Assembly (NCBI GenBank): GCA_964612065.1
Contig: CAZTCD010000005.1
Span: 21,021 to 85,020, forward strand
Direction: 5' to 3'
Length of the DNA: 64,000 nt
Source: JAKFYM01 sp964612065
GTDB lineage: Bacteria; Bdellovibrionota; UBA1018; CAIPTA01
Position numbers and translations under genes: made by a program. This document shows positions 27,527-36,228 of this stretch, piece by piece. The notes beneath the pieces are model-generated. The model saw only the letters and a program-made list of their open reading frames with translations, was not told the DNA's origin and did not search any database. How positions within the stretch are numbered: position 1 is the first letter of the stretch; each line of letters begins with the position of its first letter.

Positions 27527-28903
27527 CTTAGCGGCCGCGGCCGCCTTCTGCTTCTGCACCAGATAGGCGTGGTAGTCCTTGTAGCTCATGCCGGCTTTGG
27601 TGGCGGCGTCCATAAGCTGCTTCTGCTGGGCGGGCGGAAGGTGCGCGAAGGGGTTGGGCTGAGCCGGCGCTCCGGCGGGCTGAGCGGGAGCGCCCTGGCC
27701 CGGAGCCTGTCCCTGAGCCTGGGGCGAGGCAGGCGCCACGCCATTTTTGGCGTTCAGCTCGGCCGTTGCCTTGTCGAGCAGATCTTTGGGCGTGGGCTTC
27801 TTCGAGCTGGCCTTGGCAAACTTCTTCACGTCGTAGTGGAGGCCGTTCACTTCGATCTCCTCGAAGAAGGTGGGGATATTCCCGCAAGGCTGCATGTCGC
27901 CGTAGATCTTGTGGGTTTCCTTGTCGAGTCCGGTCTGCACGAACTTGAAAATGTCCTGCGTCTGGTATTTGCCGGTATCGTCCACGCCGAGCACTTCCGA
28001 GATATGCGTGATTTTGCGGGAACCGTCGTGGAGGCGCTTGGCCTGCACCACGATATGCACGGCGCTCGAGATCTGGCGCCTCAAAGCCGCGAGAGGAATC
28101 GAGGAGTCGCCCATGGAGGCGAGGGTTTCGAGGCGCACGAGCGCGTCCATCGGAGAGTTGGCGTGCGTAGTGCCCATGGAGCCGCCGTGGCCCGTGTTCA
28201 TCACGGTGATCAAATCAAGAGCCTCCCCGGCGCGCACCTCACCCACGATGATGCGGTCGGGCCGCAAACGCATCGCGGATTTCACAAGGTCACGGATCGT
28301 GAGCGCGCCCTTGCCCTCGTGATCGGCGGCTTTGGTCTCGAAGGAAACCACGTGATCGGCCTGGATCTGGAGCTCGGAGGCGTCTTCCACGATCATCAGG
28401 CGCTCTTCTTTGGGAAGCAGGCCACCCAGGAGATTGAGGAAGGTGGTTTTACCAGAGCCCGTGCCTCCACTCACGATGATGTTCTTGGCGAGCGCCACGC
28501 ATACAGTGAGAAATTCCGCGCCGGCGGGAGAGATCGAGCCGAAGCCGATGAGTTTTTCGAACGTGAGATCGGCGGCTTTCGCGAACTTACGAATCGCCAC
28601 GGTGGTGCCCTTGCGCGCGCTCGGGGGGAGCACGGCGTGGATACGCGAGCCGTTGGGGAGGCGGGCATCGAGGGTGGGGTGCTGGCTGTCTACCTGGCGC
28701 TTTACGAATTGGGCGATATTGCGCACGGCTGCTTGCAGGGAAGTTTCGTCGGTAAAGCTTACCGGCACGCGAGTAAGGCGCCCTTTTTTCTCCACCCAGA
28801 TCTCGGTGGGGCCGTTGATGAGAATCTCGGTCACGGATTCGTCATCAAGGTATTCCTTGATGGGATGAAGGAATGTGGCTATGGACTGGTCAAAAACACC
28901 CAC
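27515..28903 (-). CDS. CpaF/TadA-type secretion ATPase
   Basis: 462 aa. The N-terminal domain is ILINGPTEIWVEKKGRL-like, then Walker A SGGTGSGKTT, an Asp box (VEDASELQ), Walker B RPDRIIVGEVRAGEA and the His box GHGGSMGTTHANS. These are hexameric ATPases powering Tad/Flp pilus assembly. The last 90 residues form an Ala/Gln/Pro-rich tail with a terminal helix, longer than usual. No other tad genes are adjacent, so it may serve a distant or non-pilus export system. Confidence 0.88.
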   Translation of the reverse strand: MGVFDQSIATFLHPIKEYLDDESVTEILINGPTEIWVEKKGRLTRVPVSFTDETSLQAAVRNIAQFVKRQVDSQHPTLDARLPNGSRIHAVLPPSARKGTTVAIRKFAKAADLTFEKLIGFGSISPAGAEFLTVCVALAKNIIVSGGTGSGKTTFLNLLGGLLPKEERLMIVEDASELQIQADHVVSFETKAADHEGKGALTIRDLVKSAMRLRPDRIIVGEVRAGEALDLITVMNTGHGGSMGTTHANSPMDALVRLETLASMGDSSIPLAALRRQISSAVHIVVQAKRLHDGSRKITHISEVLGVDDTGKYQTQDIFKFVQTGLDKETHKIYGDMQPCGNIPTFFEEIEVNGLHYDVKKFAKASSKKPTPKDLLDKATAELNAKNGVAPASPQAQGQAPGQGAPAQPAGAPAQPNPFAHLPPAQQKQLMDAATKAGMSYKDYHAYLVQKQKAAAAAKKSA

Positions 28904-28971
28904 TGAAAAAATCCTCTTCTAAGCTGGCCCCAGTTGCGGGCTGGTCTCATCTAGGTCACGGCCCAATCGGC

Positions 28972-29409
28972 CTAATCACGCACGATCAGCGCACCCTTGA
29001 TCTCGGAAACCGGACAGTAAAATTTGTATTCCCCCACTCGGGTGGGAAGGAAATTCACCTGATCCACCTGCTGGATGGAAACGCCTTTGCGGATCTGGAA
29101 GTCGTCCATGATGAAGCAAAGCTTCGAGGGCGAGGCCGAGGTGAGAAAGAGATGCACGGGAATGTTTTTCCGCACATAGATCTTCTGCGGGTGAAAGCCC
29201 GTGTCGGTGGCGATCACGGAAACTTCCTGCACGCCATGCTTGTAAACTTCTTCTGGGCTCACGGCCTCTTCTCGGATCTGCTGCACACTTCCGTTCGGGG
29301 CGTAGAGGCTCTTCTTCTTCGGGATCCGCGCGTAGGGCGAGGTGTCCGGAGCGGCTCCGGCGAGAAGCACGAAGGCCAGGGCAGCCAGCAGAAATCTTTG
29401 GGTTTTCAT
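28972..29409 (-). CDS. Exported cupredoxin-like protein without canonical copper ligands
   Basis: 145 aa; the ATG chosen follows ggagg and starts the signal peptide (residues 1-20). The region from about 65 to the end follows the cupredoxin plan (TGFHPQKIYVRKNIPVHLF ... GEYKFYCPVSEIKGALIV). The usual ligand set (His ... CxxxHxxM) is not kept: the Cys in FYCPVSE is present but the following His and Met are not. It may bind metal differently or have lost it. It lies upstream of the ATPase gene in the same direction. Confidence 0.7.
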   Translation of the reverse strand: MKTQRFLLAALAFVLLAGAAPDTSPYARIPKKKSLYAPNGSVQQIREEAVSPEEVYKHGVQEVSVIATDTGFHPQKIYVRKNIPVHLFLTSASPSKLCFIMDDFQIRKGVSIQQVDQVNFLPTRVGEYKFYCPVSEIKGALIVRD

Positions 29410-29619
29410 ATTTCCTCCCATCTAGCGTATCGGCGGGGAGAGGTGGGGAGATGAGGGATTAGGGGTGAAAAGCGGCGAATTCGGGGGATTTTCCGCTGTT
29501 TTATCCATGCCCTACACGGGAAATTCCGGAGCAAAGAGGTCTTGAAACCGGCCGCCAGCCCTATTATATTACCGCCGGACCTCTTAACCCCCCTGCCGAC
29601 CCTGGAGAAACGGAAAACC

Positions 29620-30033
29620 GTGCGCTTCCTTCTTCTTTTGCCCCTAGCCCTTCTTACCGCTCTCACTTCTCTTTCCACCGCTTCCGCCAGCCCCCAGGCT
29701 TGCATGAACCACGTGCGCGCCAAGTATATGGCCTGCCAGGTGAAGTGCGATTCTATGGGCGACGAAGCCGGCCGCATTGATTGTGTGCGCGGCTGCCATA
29801 TCGAATACTCCATCGGACAGCGCGAATGCCAGAAGCGGGACTGGGCCATGGTAAGCGGCGCTTCGGCTACCGGCCTAGAGCTCACCTCCGACGCCTCCTA
29901 CTCTGCCAACTGGAACGAAGACGGCGGCTGCAAGCTCATCAAGAGCAATCACGACGGCCGCACCCGCGCCCTGTGCATGGGCGACGGCACCATCTATGAA
30001 ACCTGGGGCCAGTGCCGCACCTACTGCCGGTAA
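29620..30033 (+). CDS. Small Cys-rich exported protein
   Basis: 137 aa from a GTG that opens a signal peptide (about 1-23, cleavage near ASA-SP). The mature part has ten Cys in spaced pairs (ACMNHVRAKYMACQVKC, CVRGCHIEY, CRTYC), typical of a disulfide-stabilised extracytoplasmic protein. An upstream ATG would add 26 residues before the signal. No family recognised. Confidence 0.65.
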   Translation: MRFLLLLPLALLTALTSLSTASASPQACMNHVRAKYMACQVKCDSMGDEAGRIDCVRGCHIEYSIGQRECQKRDWAMVSGASATGLELTSDASYSANWNEDGGCKLIKSNHDGRTRALCMGDGTIYETWGQCRTYCR

Positions 30034-30162
30034 TTCATTATTATTTAATTGAGCAGCCCCCCCCCCCCCAAAAAACACGCGCCGACCATCACGGCCGATC
30101 GCGAATTGGCCTTATTGCGGGGGCGGCCTCGGCACCGGCGATCACATATTCTTAAACTCAAA
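30034..30162. other. Intergenic stretch with homopolymer C run
   Basis: A run of about 13 C followed by six A (from about 30057) opens the 505-base gene-free stretch 30034-30538. Such a run is prone to slippage and to sequencing error. The remainder of the gap holds the three repeats listed next. Confidence 0.6.
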
Positions 30163-30206
30163 GTTAACGCAGTGAGACCTCTGCGCAGAGGACTTGCTGC
30201 GTTAAC
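30163..30206. repeat. REP-like palindromic element, copy 2
   Basis: Perfect outer arms gttaacgcag and ctgcgttaac enclose the palindrome cctctgcgcagagg (30178-30191), which is identical to the core at 8106-8119. The whole is a 44-bp nested inverted repeat between genes. Confidence 0.8.
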
Positions 30207-30278
30207 GATCGCTGGATCTCTTTGCAGGGAAAGATCGAGTTCAACGCGCGCCAAAGCAATCGCTCTCGTTGCTGTTCT

Positions 30279-30320
30279 GTGATCTTTGCTCCGTGATCTT
30301 TGCTCCGTGATCTTTAGTCT
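30279..30320. repeat. 14-bp tandem repeat
   Basis: Three head-to-tail copies of gtgatctttgctcc, the third diverged (gtgatctttagtct). Non-coding. Confidence 0.8.
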
Positions 30321-30390
30321 GTGGCCCTTAGCTAGTGAGAGAGCTTTATCACAGCTCGAGAGCTGCCCAGTGGACTACCTGCATTATTCG

Positions 30391-30538
30391 CCCACGCCCA
30401 TGCCCGCACTCATGCCCACGCCCATGCCCGCACTCATGCCCGCACCCATGCCCGCACTCATGCCCGCACCCATGCCCGCACCCACGCCAACACCCACGCC
30501 AACACCCACGCCCGCGCCAACGCCCACGCCCACGCCCG
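30391..30538. repeat. Minisatellite of atgcccgcac/cccacgcc units
   Basis: About 148 bases of degenerate 6- to 18-bp units (atgcccgcactcatgccc and similar) end exactly at the stop codon of the minus-strand pilus-like gene. A plus-strand frame across it would encode a PMPALMPA repeat but lacks a ribosome site and continues as the antisense of a real gene, so it is treated as non-coding. Confidence 0.8.
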
Positions 30539-31558
30539 TTAAAACCGATTCCCCTCACCCAGAGGACGCCCCGTGGAGTCACAGGGCGGAGCCATCACAG
30601 CCTCCACCTGAATCCATTGCCCCTCGTTCGAGGCAGGCAGCCGATCCGCTCCCTGCTTTGCCGTGCACTGGAACACAAATACGTCCTGCTGGTTGCCCAC
30701 CTGGCAGCTCATCGCCGGCACCGTAACCTGCCCGCGGTCCTGCGAAAGCCAGAGCACCGGATAGTACTGCCCCTGCACCACGATCTGGGCCGGGCACTCG
30801 TAAATCGGGCGCTCCACCGGATCCGGCGCCCGCGCCTCCCGGGGATCAGGCTCCTCGCCTCCGCCAGGGCTCTTGATCTGCGGCGGCTGGTTGCCCGCCA
30901 GCCTCCTCTCGCCTGATTGCCTTTCCGCCACCTGCGAGGGAGTGAGGCACTCGGTTTGCGCCCACACACCACCTCCGCGTTCACACCGGGCAGCCGCGGA
31001 TAACGCGATCTGCGGAGTAAATAAAGCTTCTTTTGTCCAGACCAGCGGCGAAGCCTTCTCCACCATCGGAGCAAGGGTTACTTTCGCTTTCACCCGGATA
31101 CTCTTCGTATTCTCGCAACGAGCCCCCGCGCATACCGGCTCCCAATCCGTTTCCACCCTCAACGGGCAGGCAGAACTTGGAAAACCACGGCAAGGAGCGC
31201 CGAAGGAGTCCACGCCTGCCGATCTTTCGAGATGGGAAAGCGGGCGCTTGCTCTGGCTCGCATCGTAAAGCAGGAAGCCCCCGCCCTTGCCCGCGCACTC
31301 CCCAGTGCTTTCAAAAAGACAGGCGAAGGAGGAGTGATTGCGCTCGAGGCTATCCTGCACGTTGCGGGAGTCCTTCAGCGCCCGGTCGAGAGCTGCCACA
31401 GCTTCGTCATAAGCCACACGGGCTTCTTCCGCCGCGCGGTTTCCGCGATCGCTCTCCGAAGGCGAAAGCAAAAAGATCCCGCCGCCCACCAGGCTGAGCA
31501 GAAAGAGCCCCGCCATGAGCAGCAGAATCACGTTACCGGATTGCCCGCGCTTATCCAT
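30539..31558 (-). CDS. Membrane-anchored exported protein, pilus/Tad-like N-terminus
   Basis: 339 aa. RGQSGNVILLLMAGLFLLSLVGGGIFLL at the start is a single hydrophobic helix after a short basic leader, as in TadE-like or pseudopilin-like proteins, but no exact prepilin motif is present. A coiled-coil stretch (about 40-70) and a Cys-containing extracytoplasmic region follow, then a Pro-rich linker (about 225-250) and a C-terminal domain with four Cys. No family assigned; a role in an envelope export machine is only suggested. Confidence 0.65.
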   Translation of the reverse strand: MDKRGQSGNVILLLMAGLFLLSLVGGGIFLLSPSESDRGNRAAEEARVAYDEAVAALDRALKDSRNVQDSLERNHSSFACLFESTGECAGKGGGFLLYDASQSKRPLSHLERSAGVDSFGAPCRGFPSSACPLRVETDWEPVCAGARCENTKSIRVKAKVTLAPMVEKASPLVWTKEALFTPQIALSAAARCERGGGVWAQTECLTPSQVAERQSGERRLAGNQPPQIKSPGGGEEPDPREARAPDPVERPIYECPAQIVVQGQYYPVLWLSQDRGQVTVPAMSCQVGNQQDVFVFQCTAKQGADRLPASNEGQWIQVEAVMAPPCDSTGRPLGEGNRF

Positions 31559-31637
31559 GCCGGCCTATCGGAGGGAACCAACAAATTCTATAGAGAAAAG
31601 CGATCAAGGGATCGCCCGGTGATCCGATAGGAACGGT

Positions 31638-32738
31638 ATGAAAACCATTATCTTATCGCTCCTCCTCCCCCTTTCCTCGTTCTCCTCCGCACCTGCCTCT
31701 GCCGCCTCTGCCGCCTCTGCCGCCTCACCTGCCTCTGCCGCCTTCGACCACGAGAATCCGTCCGCTGTCCGCGCAGAGATCGAGCGCCTCAAAGCCAGCC
31801 TCAGCGATCTCGACACCAGGATGAACGAGCTGAAAGACCGCTACCCAGCCAGAGCCGGCATGCCCGAAGTGGAGCGCGAACTTCTCGACCAATGGGCCCG
31901 CATGCATGATCACGAAAGCCGCCGCCTTTCCTACCGGAAGCTCGAAGCCTCCCGCCTGGAAAAAACACAACGATCCCTGGCCTCGGTAAAGAACGCCCGC
32001 CGCCCTGCCGCGGAAAAAGCCATGGAACACCTCAATGGCACCTGCCCCTTCGTGAACGACACCCTCATCCGTGCCGCCGGCCTCCGGGAAGGCGGTGTGC
32101 GCTGGAAGGAGAATGGCCGCCTCGATCTCAAGAGCTCGATCCCCGCGATCACCGACAACCAATCGCAGAACTTCGTGCTCGTGGGCGACGCCTTCGCCTT
32201 CGGACGCAGCAACAAAAAAGTGCGCACCCACGTGCGGCTCGAATTCGGCGAGGAAGGCAAGCTCGCAAAACTGAAAATCGAACAGGATAGCGCCGGCGCA
32301 AGATGGGCGCAGCACATGACTTACGATTGGAAAGGCCCCCAATGCGAGGTGGAGCGAGTGAGCGTGAGCTCTCCCGAGCTCGGAGGCAAAGAAGGGGTTT
32401 CCTACGACCGTGAAATCTGCCGCGCCCTCGACTCCAAGGGTCTCCTCGATCAGGCTAAGATCGAAGAGTGCACGGATTTCAGCGACGGAATCGGAAACAC
32501 GATAGAGAAAGTGAGCCGCAACTGGAGTCCCTCGAAAACCTTCGCGCTCTTCACCACGGATCCGGGCGGGCGCACCCGCCTGCAGCCCTGGACCCGAAAG
32601 GCCCACCTTTCCGTGAACGCCTCGATCGCGCGGGATTGCCTGTATCACCTGAAAAGCAGAAGCGGAGCAGGGCTTTCCGGAGAGCGAGCCGAAGGAAAAG
32701 CGCCCGAAAGCACTGGCGAAGTTTCCACCGCCAGATAG
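31638..32738 (+). CDS. Exported hypothetical protein with coiled coil
   Basis: 366 aa. The signal peptide runs into an Ala/Ser microsatellite (SAASAASAASPASAA, about 22-35). Residues 43-130 are a strongly charged coiled coil, followed by a mostly beta domain with six Cys. No family recognised. It is preceded by a short gap from the divergent pilus-like gene and followed by another exported protein on the same strand. Confidence 0.75.
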   Translation: MKTIILSLLLPLSSFSSAPASAASAASAASPASAAFDHENPSAVRAEIERLKASLSDLDTRMNELKDRYPARAGMPEVERELLDQWARMHDHESRRLSYRKLEASRLEKTQRSLASVKNARRPAAEKAMEHLNGTCPFVNDTLIRAAGLREGGVRWKENGRLDLKSSIPAITDNQSQNFVLVGDAFAFGRSNKKVRTHVRLEFGEEGKLAKLKIEQDSAGARWAQHMTYDWKGPQCEVERVSVSSPELGGKEGVSYDREICRALDSKGLLDQAKIEECTDFSDGIGNTIEKVSRNWSPSKTFALFTTDPGGRTRLQPWTRKAHLSVNASIARDCLYHLKSRSGAGLSGERAEGKAPESTGEVSTAR

Positions 32739-32822
32739 AAGACCAGCAGAAACCGGATCGCCTGCATTCTTAGCCCGGCTTTTTCCTGGCGGATCCATGC
32801 CACCGGAAGTAGAAAAGCAGCG

Positions 32823-33386
32823 ATGCCCAAGTCGCTGCTTTTTCTTTTTCTCGCCGCCTCGCCTGCCCTCGCCTCGCCTTCTCTCGATGGCGTCTGGCGG
32901 CAGGATTGCCAACGCTCCTACCAGCGCGAGGAAAGAATTTCCGGAAGCCACGCCACGTTTGTGGAAACCAATTTCCGGGACCGGTCCTGCACCCATCCCT
33001 CTGTGAAAGTAGAAAGCCGCGGTCTGCTCTTTCTCGGACGGAACGTGATCTTTCCGATCGGAGCCTCGGAGCTCGATTTCCTTTTCGTGGGAGTGCGCCT
33101 TACGCCCCTGGATGCAGAGGCCGCCGCCTTTTACGAGTCCATCCAGCTCTGCGGGCTAAAGGGGTGGAACACAGGCGAAGCCAAAGAAATCGGCAGCCTG
33201 CTCTGCGATTTTTTCGGGCAGAAAATCACCTTCGGCGTGCCGGCACCGGGCACTAGAAAATTCGGCGTGGTGAGAGCCCTGGCGGAGGAGCTCTATTTCG
33301 GCCGCCTTAGCCCCGAGCGCGACGGAAGCACGCCCGAAAGGCGCCCGCTGGAGCTCGATCCCTCTCCCTACCGGAGAGTGCCCTAG
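32823..33386 (+). CDS. Exported hypothetical protein
   Basis: 187 aa with a signal peptide (about 1-18, cleavage near ALA-SP). The mature start DGVWRQDCQRSY resembles the opening strand of small lipocalin-like exported domains, but this is not sufficient to name a family. Four Cys are present. It is convergent with the decarboxylase gene 35 bases away. Confidence 0.7.
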   Translation: MPKSLLFLFLAASPALASPSLDGVWRQDCQRSYQREERISGSHATFVETNFRDRSCTHPSVKVESRGLLFLGRNVIFPIGASELDFLFVGVRLTPLDAEAAAFYESIQLCGLKGWNTGEAKEIGSLLCDFFGQKITFGVPAPGTRKFGVVRALAEELYFGRLSPERDGSTPERRPLELDPSPYRRVP

Positions 33387-33421
33387 CTAACGATCTTTCG
33401 CCGCCATTTAGTGCCGGGCCA

Positions 33422-34207
33422 TCAGTGGCCCACCGCCAGCTCCACCGAGCCCAAACCATGAAAGCTCGCCCTCACCCACGATCCCTTCGTGAACGGGATC
33501 GCCGCCGTGGCCGCGCCTGCCAGCACCACCGAGCCTGCAGGAAGAGTTTTCTCCTCGGAATCAAGCAGCGCCACGAGGGCCGCGAGCGAGCGCCCGGGAT
33601 GCCCCAGGATTGCCGCCGAAGATCCGAACTGCATCGGCTTTCCGTCGAGCTCCATCACGATGCCGAGATTGCCCAGATCCAGGGCCGAAGGCTTGCGCAT
33701 CAGCCCGCCAAGCACAAAGCCCGAAGAGGAGCCGTTATCGGCCACCACATCGGGAAGCGCGAATTCGAAATTCTTGAAGCGAGAGTCGATCACTTCCAAA
33801 GCGCCGCACACACCGTCCACGGCCGCCATGGCTTCCGCCACGGAAGGTTTGCCTTTCAATTCTTTCTTCAGCAGGAAAGCGATCTCGGGTTCCGCCTTGG
33901 GATGGATCCTTCCCACCATCGAAATCTCTTCTCCGTCGGTGATGCGCATCGCGCTCGTAAGAAAGCCGAAGATCGGCTCGTGCACACCCATCTGCTGCAT
34001 TTTCGGCTTCGAGGTGAGACCCATTTTGCGGCCCACCAACACTTCTTTGGCAGCAAGGTGGCGACCGAGAAGATTGCGCTGCACCTCGTAGGCATCAGCG
34101 AGCGTGAATCCCGCGTTGCGCTCGGTAATCTTGCCCAGAGGGCGCGCCAAGGATTTCGCCTCGTAAAGCTCCTTCGCGATCTGGCTATGATCAATATGAT
34201 AGTCCAT
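33422..34207 (-). CDS. 4-oxalocrotonate (2-oxo-3-hexenedioate) decarboxylase
   Basis: 261 aa, the length of XylI/DmpH. The start is the ATG two bases after the hydratase stop; a longer frame would overlap that gene. Features like known decarboxylases: LKMGLTS-type KMGLTSKPKMQQMGV, IHPKAEPEIAF (metal Glu), EVIDSRF with NFEFALPDVVADN, and AILGHPGRSLAALVALL near the end. It removes CO2 from 4-oxalocrotonate to give 2-oxopent-4-enoate. It forms an operon with the hydratase that takes its product; such pairs usually form a complex. Confidence 0.88.
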   Translation of the reverse strand: MDYHIDHSQIAKELYEAKSLARPLGKITERNAGFTLADAYEVQRNLLGRHLAAKEVLVGRKMGLTSKPKMQQMGVHEPIFGFLTSAMRITDGEEISMVGRIHPKAEPEIAFLLKKELKGKPSVAEAMAAVDGVCGALEVIDSRFKNFEFALPDVVADNGSSSGFVLGGLMRKPSALDLGNLGIVMELDGKPMQFGSSAAILGHPGRSLAALVALLDSEEKTLPAGSVVLAGAATAAIPFTKGSWVRASFHGLGSVELAVGH

Positions 34208-34209
34208 CC

Positions 34210-35016
34210 TCAAGCCCTCCCCTCTGCACTGAAGTGGCAGGCCACGGCGCCGAGGCCAGAAATCTCCACCTCCACATGGCAGCCTTCCACCACGGGCACC
34301 ACGGGCCCGAAGGCTCCGCTCAGGATCACGTCGCCCGCCTTCAAGCCCGAACCGAACTCTCCCAATTTGTTCGCCAGCCATGCCGCCGCAAGGCAGGGAT
34401 GATCGAGGCAGGCGGCTCCTGAGCCCGCGCTCATCACTTCCCCGTCCACCCGAAGCGCCATGCCGGCGAGGCGCAAATTTGTCTCTCGCAGCAAGCGAGG
34501 CTCGGTGCCAAGCACAAAGAGAGCGGAGGAGGCGTTGTCGGCCACGGTATCCTGGATTTTTATTTTCCAGTCTTTTACGCGGGAATCGATAATTTCGATG
34601 CAGGGAAGCACAAAATCCGTGGCGCGGATCACCTCCGCCACGCTCACTCCCGGGCCCGCGAGATCGCGTTTCAGCACGAAGGCGGTTTCCCCCTCCACTT
34701 TCGGGAACAATAGTCCCGCGAGTGAAACACTTTCGCCCAAGGGCACGTTCATATCACTGGTAAGCCAGCCAAAATCGGGCTCGTGCACTCCCAGCTGCTT
34801 TTGCACGGCGCGGGAGGTTAAGCCTATTTTCTTTCCGATGAGGCGGGCGTTCTCTTGGCTAATGCGGCGCTTGAGGTTAATCTCGGAAACCGCATAGGCA
34901 TCGCCCAGCGTGATCTCCGGCATGCTCGAACTGAGCGGATCCACAGGGCGCCGCTCGGTGCGAGCCTGGTAAAGGGAATCAGCCAGGGATTTAAGTTCTT
35001 TATTGCTTAAAGGCAT
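34210..35016 (-). CDS. 2-oxopent-4-enoate hydratase
   Basis: 268 aa of the XylJ/DmpE family. It has GKKIGLTSRAVQKQLGVHEPDFG, EGETAFVLKRDLAGPGV (metal Glu), IEIIDSRVKDWKIKIQDT and VADNASSALFVLG, a closer match to hydratases than to decarboxylases. It adds water to 2-oxopent-4-enoate, giving 4-hydroxy-2-oxovalerate. Its start lies 36 bases from the start of divergent tryptophan 2,3-dioxygenase, suggesting a shared control region. The following aldolase and acetaldehyde dehydrogenase genes are not nearby. Confidence 0.88.
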   Translation of the reverse strand: MPLSNKELKSLADSLYQARTERRPVDPLSSSMPEITLGDAYAVSEINLKRRISQENARLIGKKIGLTSRAVQKQLGVHEPDFGWLTSDMNVPLGESVSLAGLLFPKVEGETAFVLKRDLAGPGVSVAEVIRATDFVLPCIEIIDSRVKDWKIKIQDTVADNASSALFVLGTEPRLLRETNLRLAGMALRVDGEVMSAGSGAACLDHPCLAAAWLANKLGEFGSGLKAGDVILSGAFGPVVPVVEGCHVEVEISGLGAVACHFSAEGRA

Positions 35017-35052
35017 GCCGGCACTTTAACCCCGAGAGGGAGAATAAGCCAG

Positions 35053-35916
35053 ATGGCCCATCCGTCCGATCCGAAATCCAGCCAGCAACCCGATTATAAA
35101 AACCTTCAGCTCAAGGAGCTGAACTATAACTCCTACCTCAAGGTGCCCGAGCTGCTGAACCTGCAGCACCTGCTCTCGGATCCCCCCCATCACGACGAAA
35201 TGTTTTTCATCATCATCCACCAGGCTGCCGAGCTTTGGTTCAAGCTGATGCGCCACGAAACAACGGGCATGATCGAGGATCTGCGCGCCGGATCCGTGAG
35301 CCGTGCGCTAAAACGCCTTCGCCGCATTGTAGGCGTGATGGATCTGATGGTGAGCCAGATCAATCTCCTGAGCACCCTCACGCCTGTGGAGTTCGCCGGC
35401 TTCCGCGATCACCTGAATCCCGCCAGCGGCTTCCAGAGCATTCAGTTCCGGGTGATCGAATTTGCTTATGGAATCCGCGAAGATTTCTTCCTGAAATTTT
35501 TCGACAAAGAGCCCGCCAAGAAAAAGGAGCTGAAAGAGATTCTCCAGCATCCTTCTGTGTATGACGAATTCCTGCGCGCTCTCGATAAAGCAGGCTATAA
35601 GATTCCACCCGCGCTCCTGAACCGCGATTTCTCGAAGCCCTGGGTGGAGAGCCCGGAGCTCGTGCAGGTGCTGAAAACGATCTACGAAAATCCGCAAGAC
35701 AACTACCACTGGGTTCTTCTCTTCGAAACGATGCTCGATTTCGACGAAAAATTCGCCATCTGGCGAAGCGTGCATATGCTCATGGTGGCGCGCACGATCG
35801 GCATGAAAAAAGGCACGGGCGGCAGCTCCGGATATAACTTCCTCGCGCAGCGCGCGCCCTACAGATTCTTCCCGGAGCTCTGGGCTGTGCGCACCGAGAT
35901 GGGCACCTCTTATTGA
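35053..35916 (+). CDS. kynA: Tryptophan 2,3-dioxygenase
   Basis: 287 aa, family length. It uses heme and O2 to open the indole ring of tryptophan, giving N-formylkynurenine. It shows H56 in FFIIIHQAAELWFK, R118 in FRDHLNPASGFQS (substrate carboxylate), heme ligand H241 in WRSVHMLMVARTIG, and the GTGGSSG loop at 254-260. Start supported by gagggag upstream. It lies divergent from the hydratase/decarboxylase pair and about 15 kb from kynB, the next enzyme. Confidence 0.95.
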   Translation: MAHPSDPKSSQQPDYKNLQLKELNYNSYLKVPELLNLQHLLSDPPHHDEMFFIIIHQAAELWFKLMRHETTGMIEDLRAGSVSRALKRLRRIVGVMDLMVSQINLLSTLTPVEFAGFRDHLNPASGFQSIQFRVIEFAYGIREDFFLKFFDKEPAKKKELKEILQHPSVYDEFLRALDKAGYKIPPALLNRDFSKPWVESPELVQVLKTIYENPQDNYHWVLLFETMLDFDEKFAIWRSVHMLMVARTIGMKKGTGGSSGYNFLAQRAPYRFFPELWAVRTEMGTSY

Positions 35917-35958
35917 AAATTGCCGGAATCAGCGCTGGCACACGGCTTAGAGCATGCC

Positions 35959-36228
35959 CTATTTGCAGCCGGTGATCTCTAGCCCTTTCGCAAAGGCTTT
36001 CACTTCCACGGCCGCCGAGGAAGCAATGGCCTTTTCCAGGCAGAGGATCACTTTAGGGCGGGAAGCCCTGAAATAGCCTGATTGCCTCGAGAAGAGCACC
36101 GCCAGATTTTTTCCGTCAACGCTTCGGGAAAGCGATTTTACACTGCCCCGAAATTCCAGCATCGGAGCTTCTTCCGCACGAGCCAGACCGGCTACAGCAA
36201 AAAACAAAACCCACACTTTACTTGCCAT
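35959..36228 (-). CDS. Small exported hypothetical protein
   Basis: 89 aa with a signal peptide (1-18, cleavage near ARA-EE), then a short mature protein with two Cys. Its start overlaps the end of the protein-glutaminase-like gene by eleven bases and uses a ggagg inside that gene, so the two are translationally coupled. It could be a partner or inhibitor of the enzyme, by position only. Confidence 0.6.
   Translation of the reverse strand: MASKVWVLFFAVAGLARAEEAPMLEFRGSVKSLSRSVDGKNLAVLFSRQSGYFRASRPKVILCLEKAIASSAAVEVKAFAKGLEITGCK

Noticed and set aside
27569..28906. 445-codon plus-strand frame opposite the CpaF-type ATPase
   Set aside because: The minus-strand frame has complete Walker A/B motifs; the plus frame has none.
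30286..30726. Plus-strand frame with PMPALMPA repeats
   Set aside because: It lies on a minisatellite, lacks a start signal and continues antisense into the pilus-like gene.
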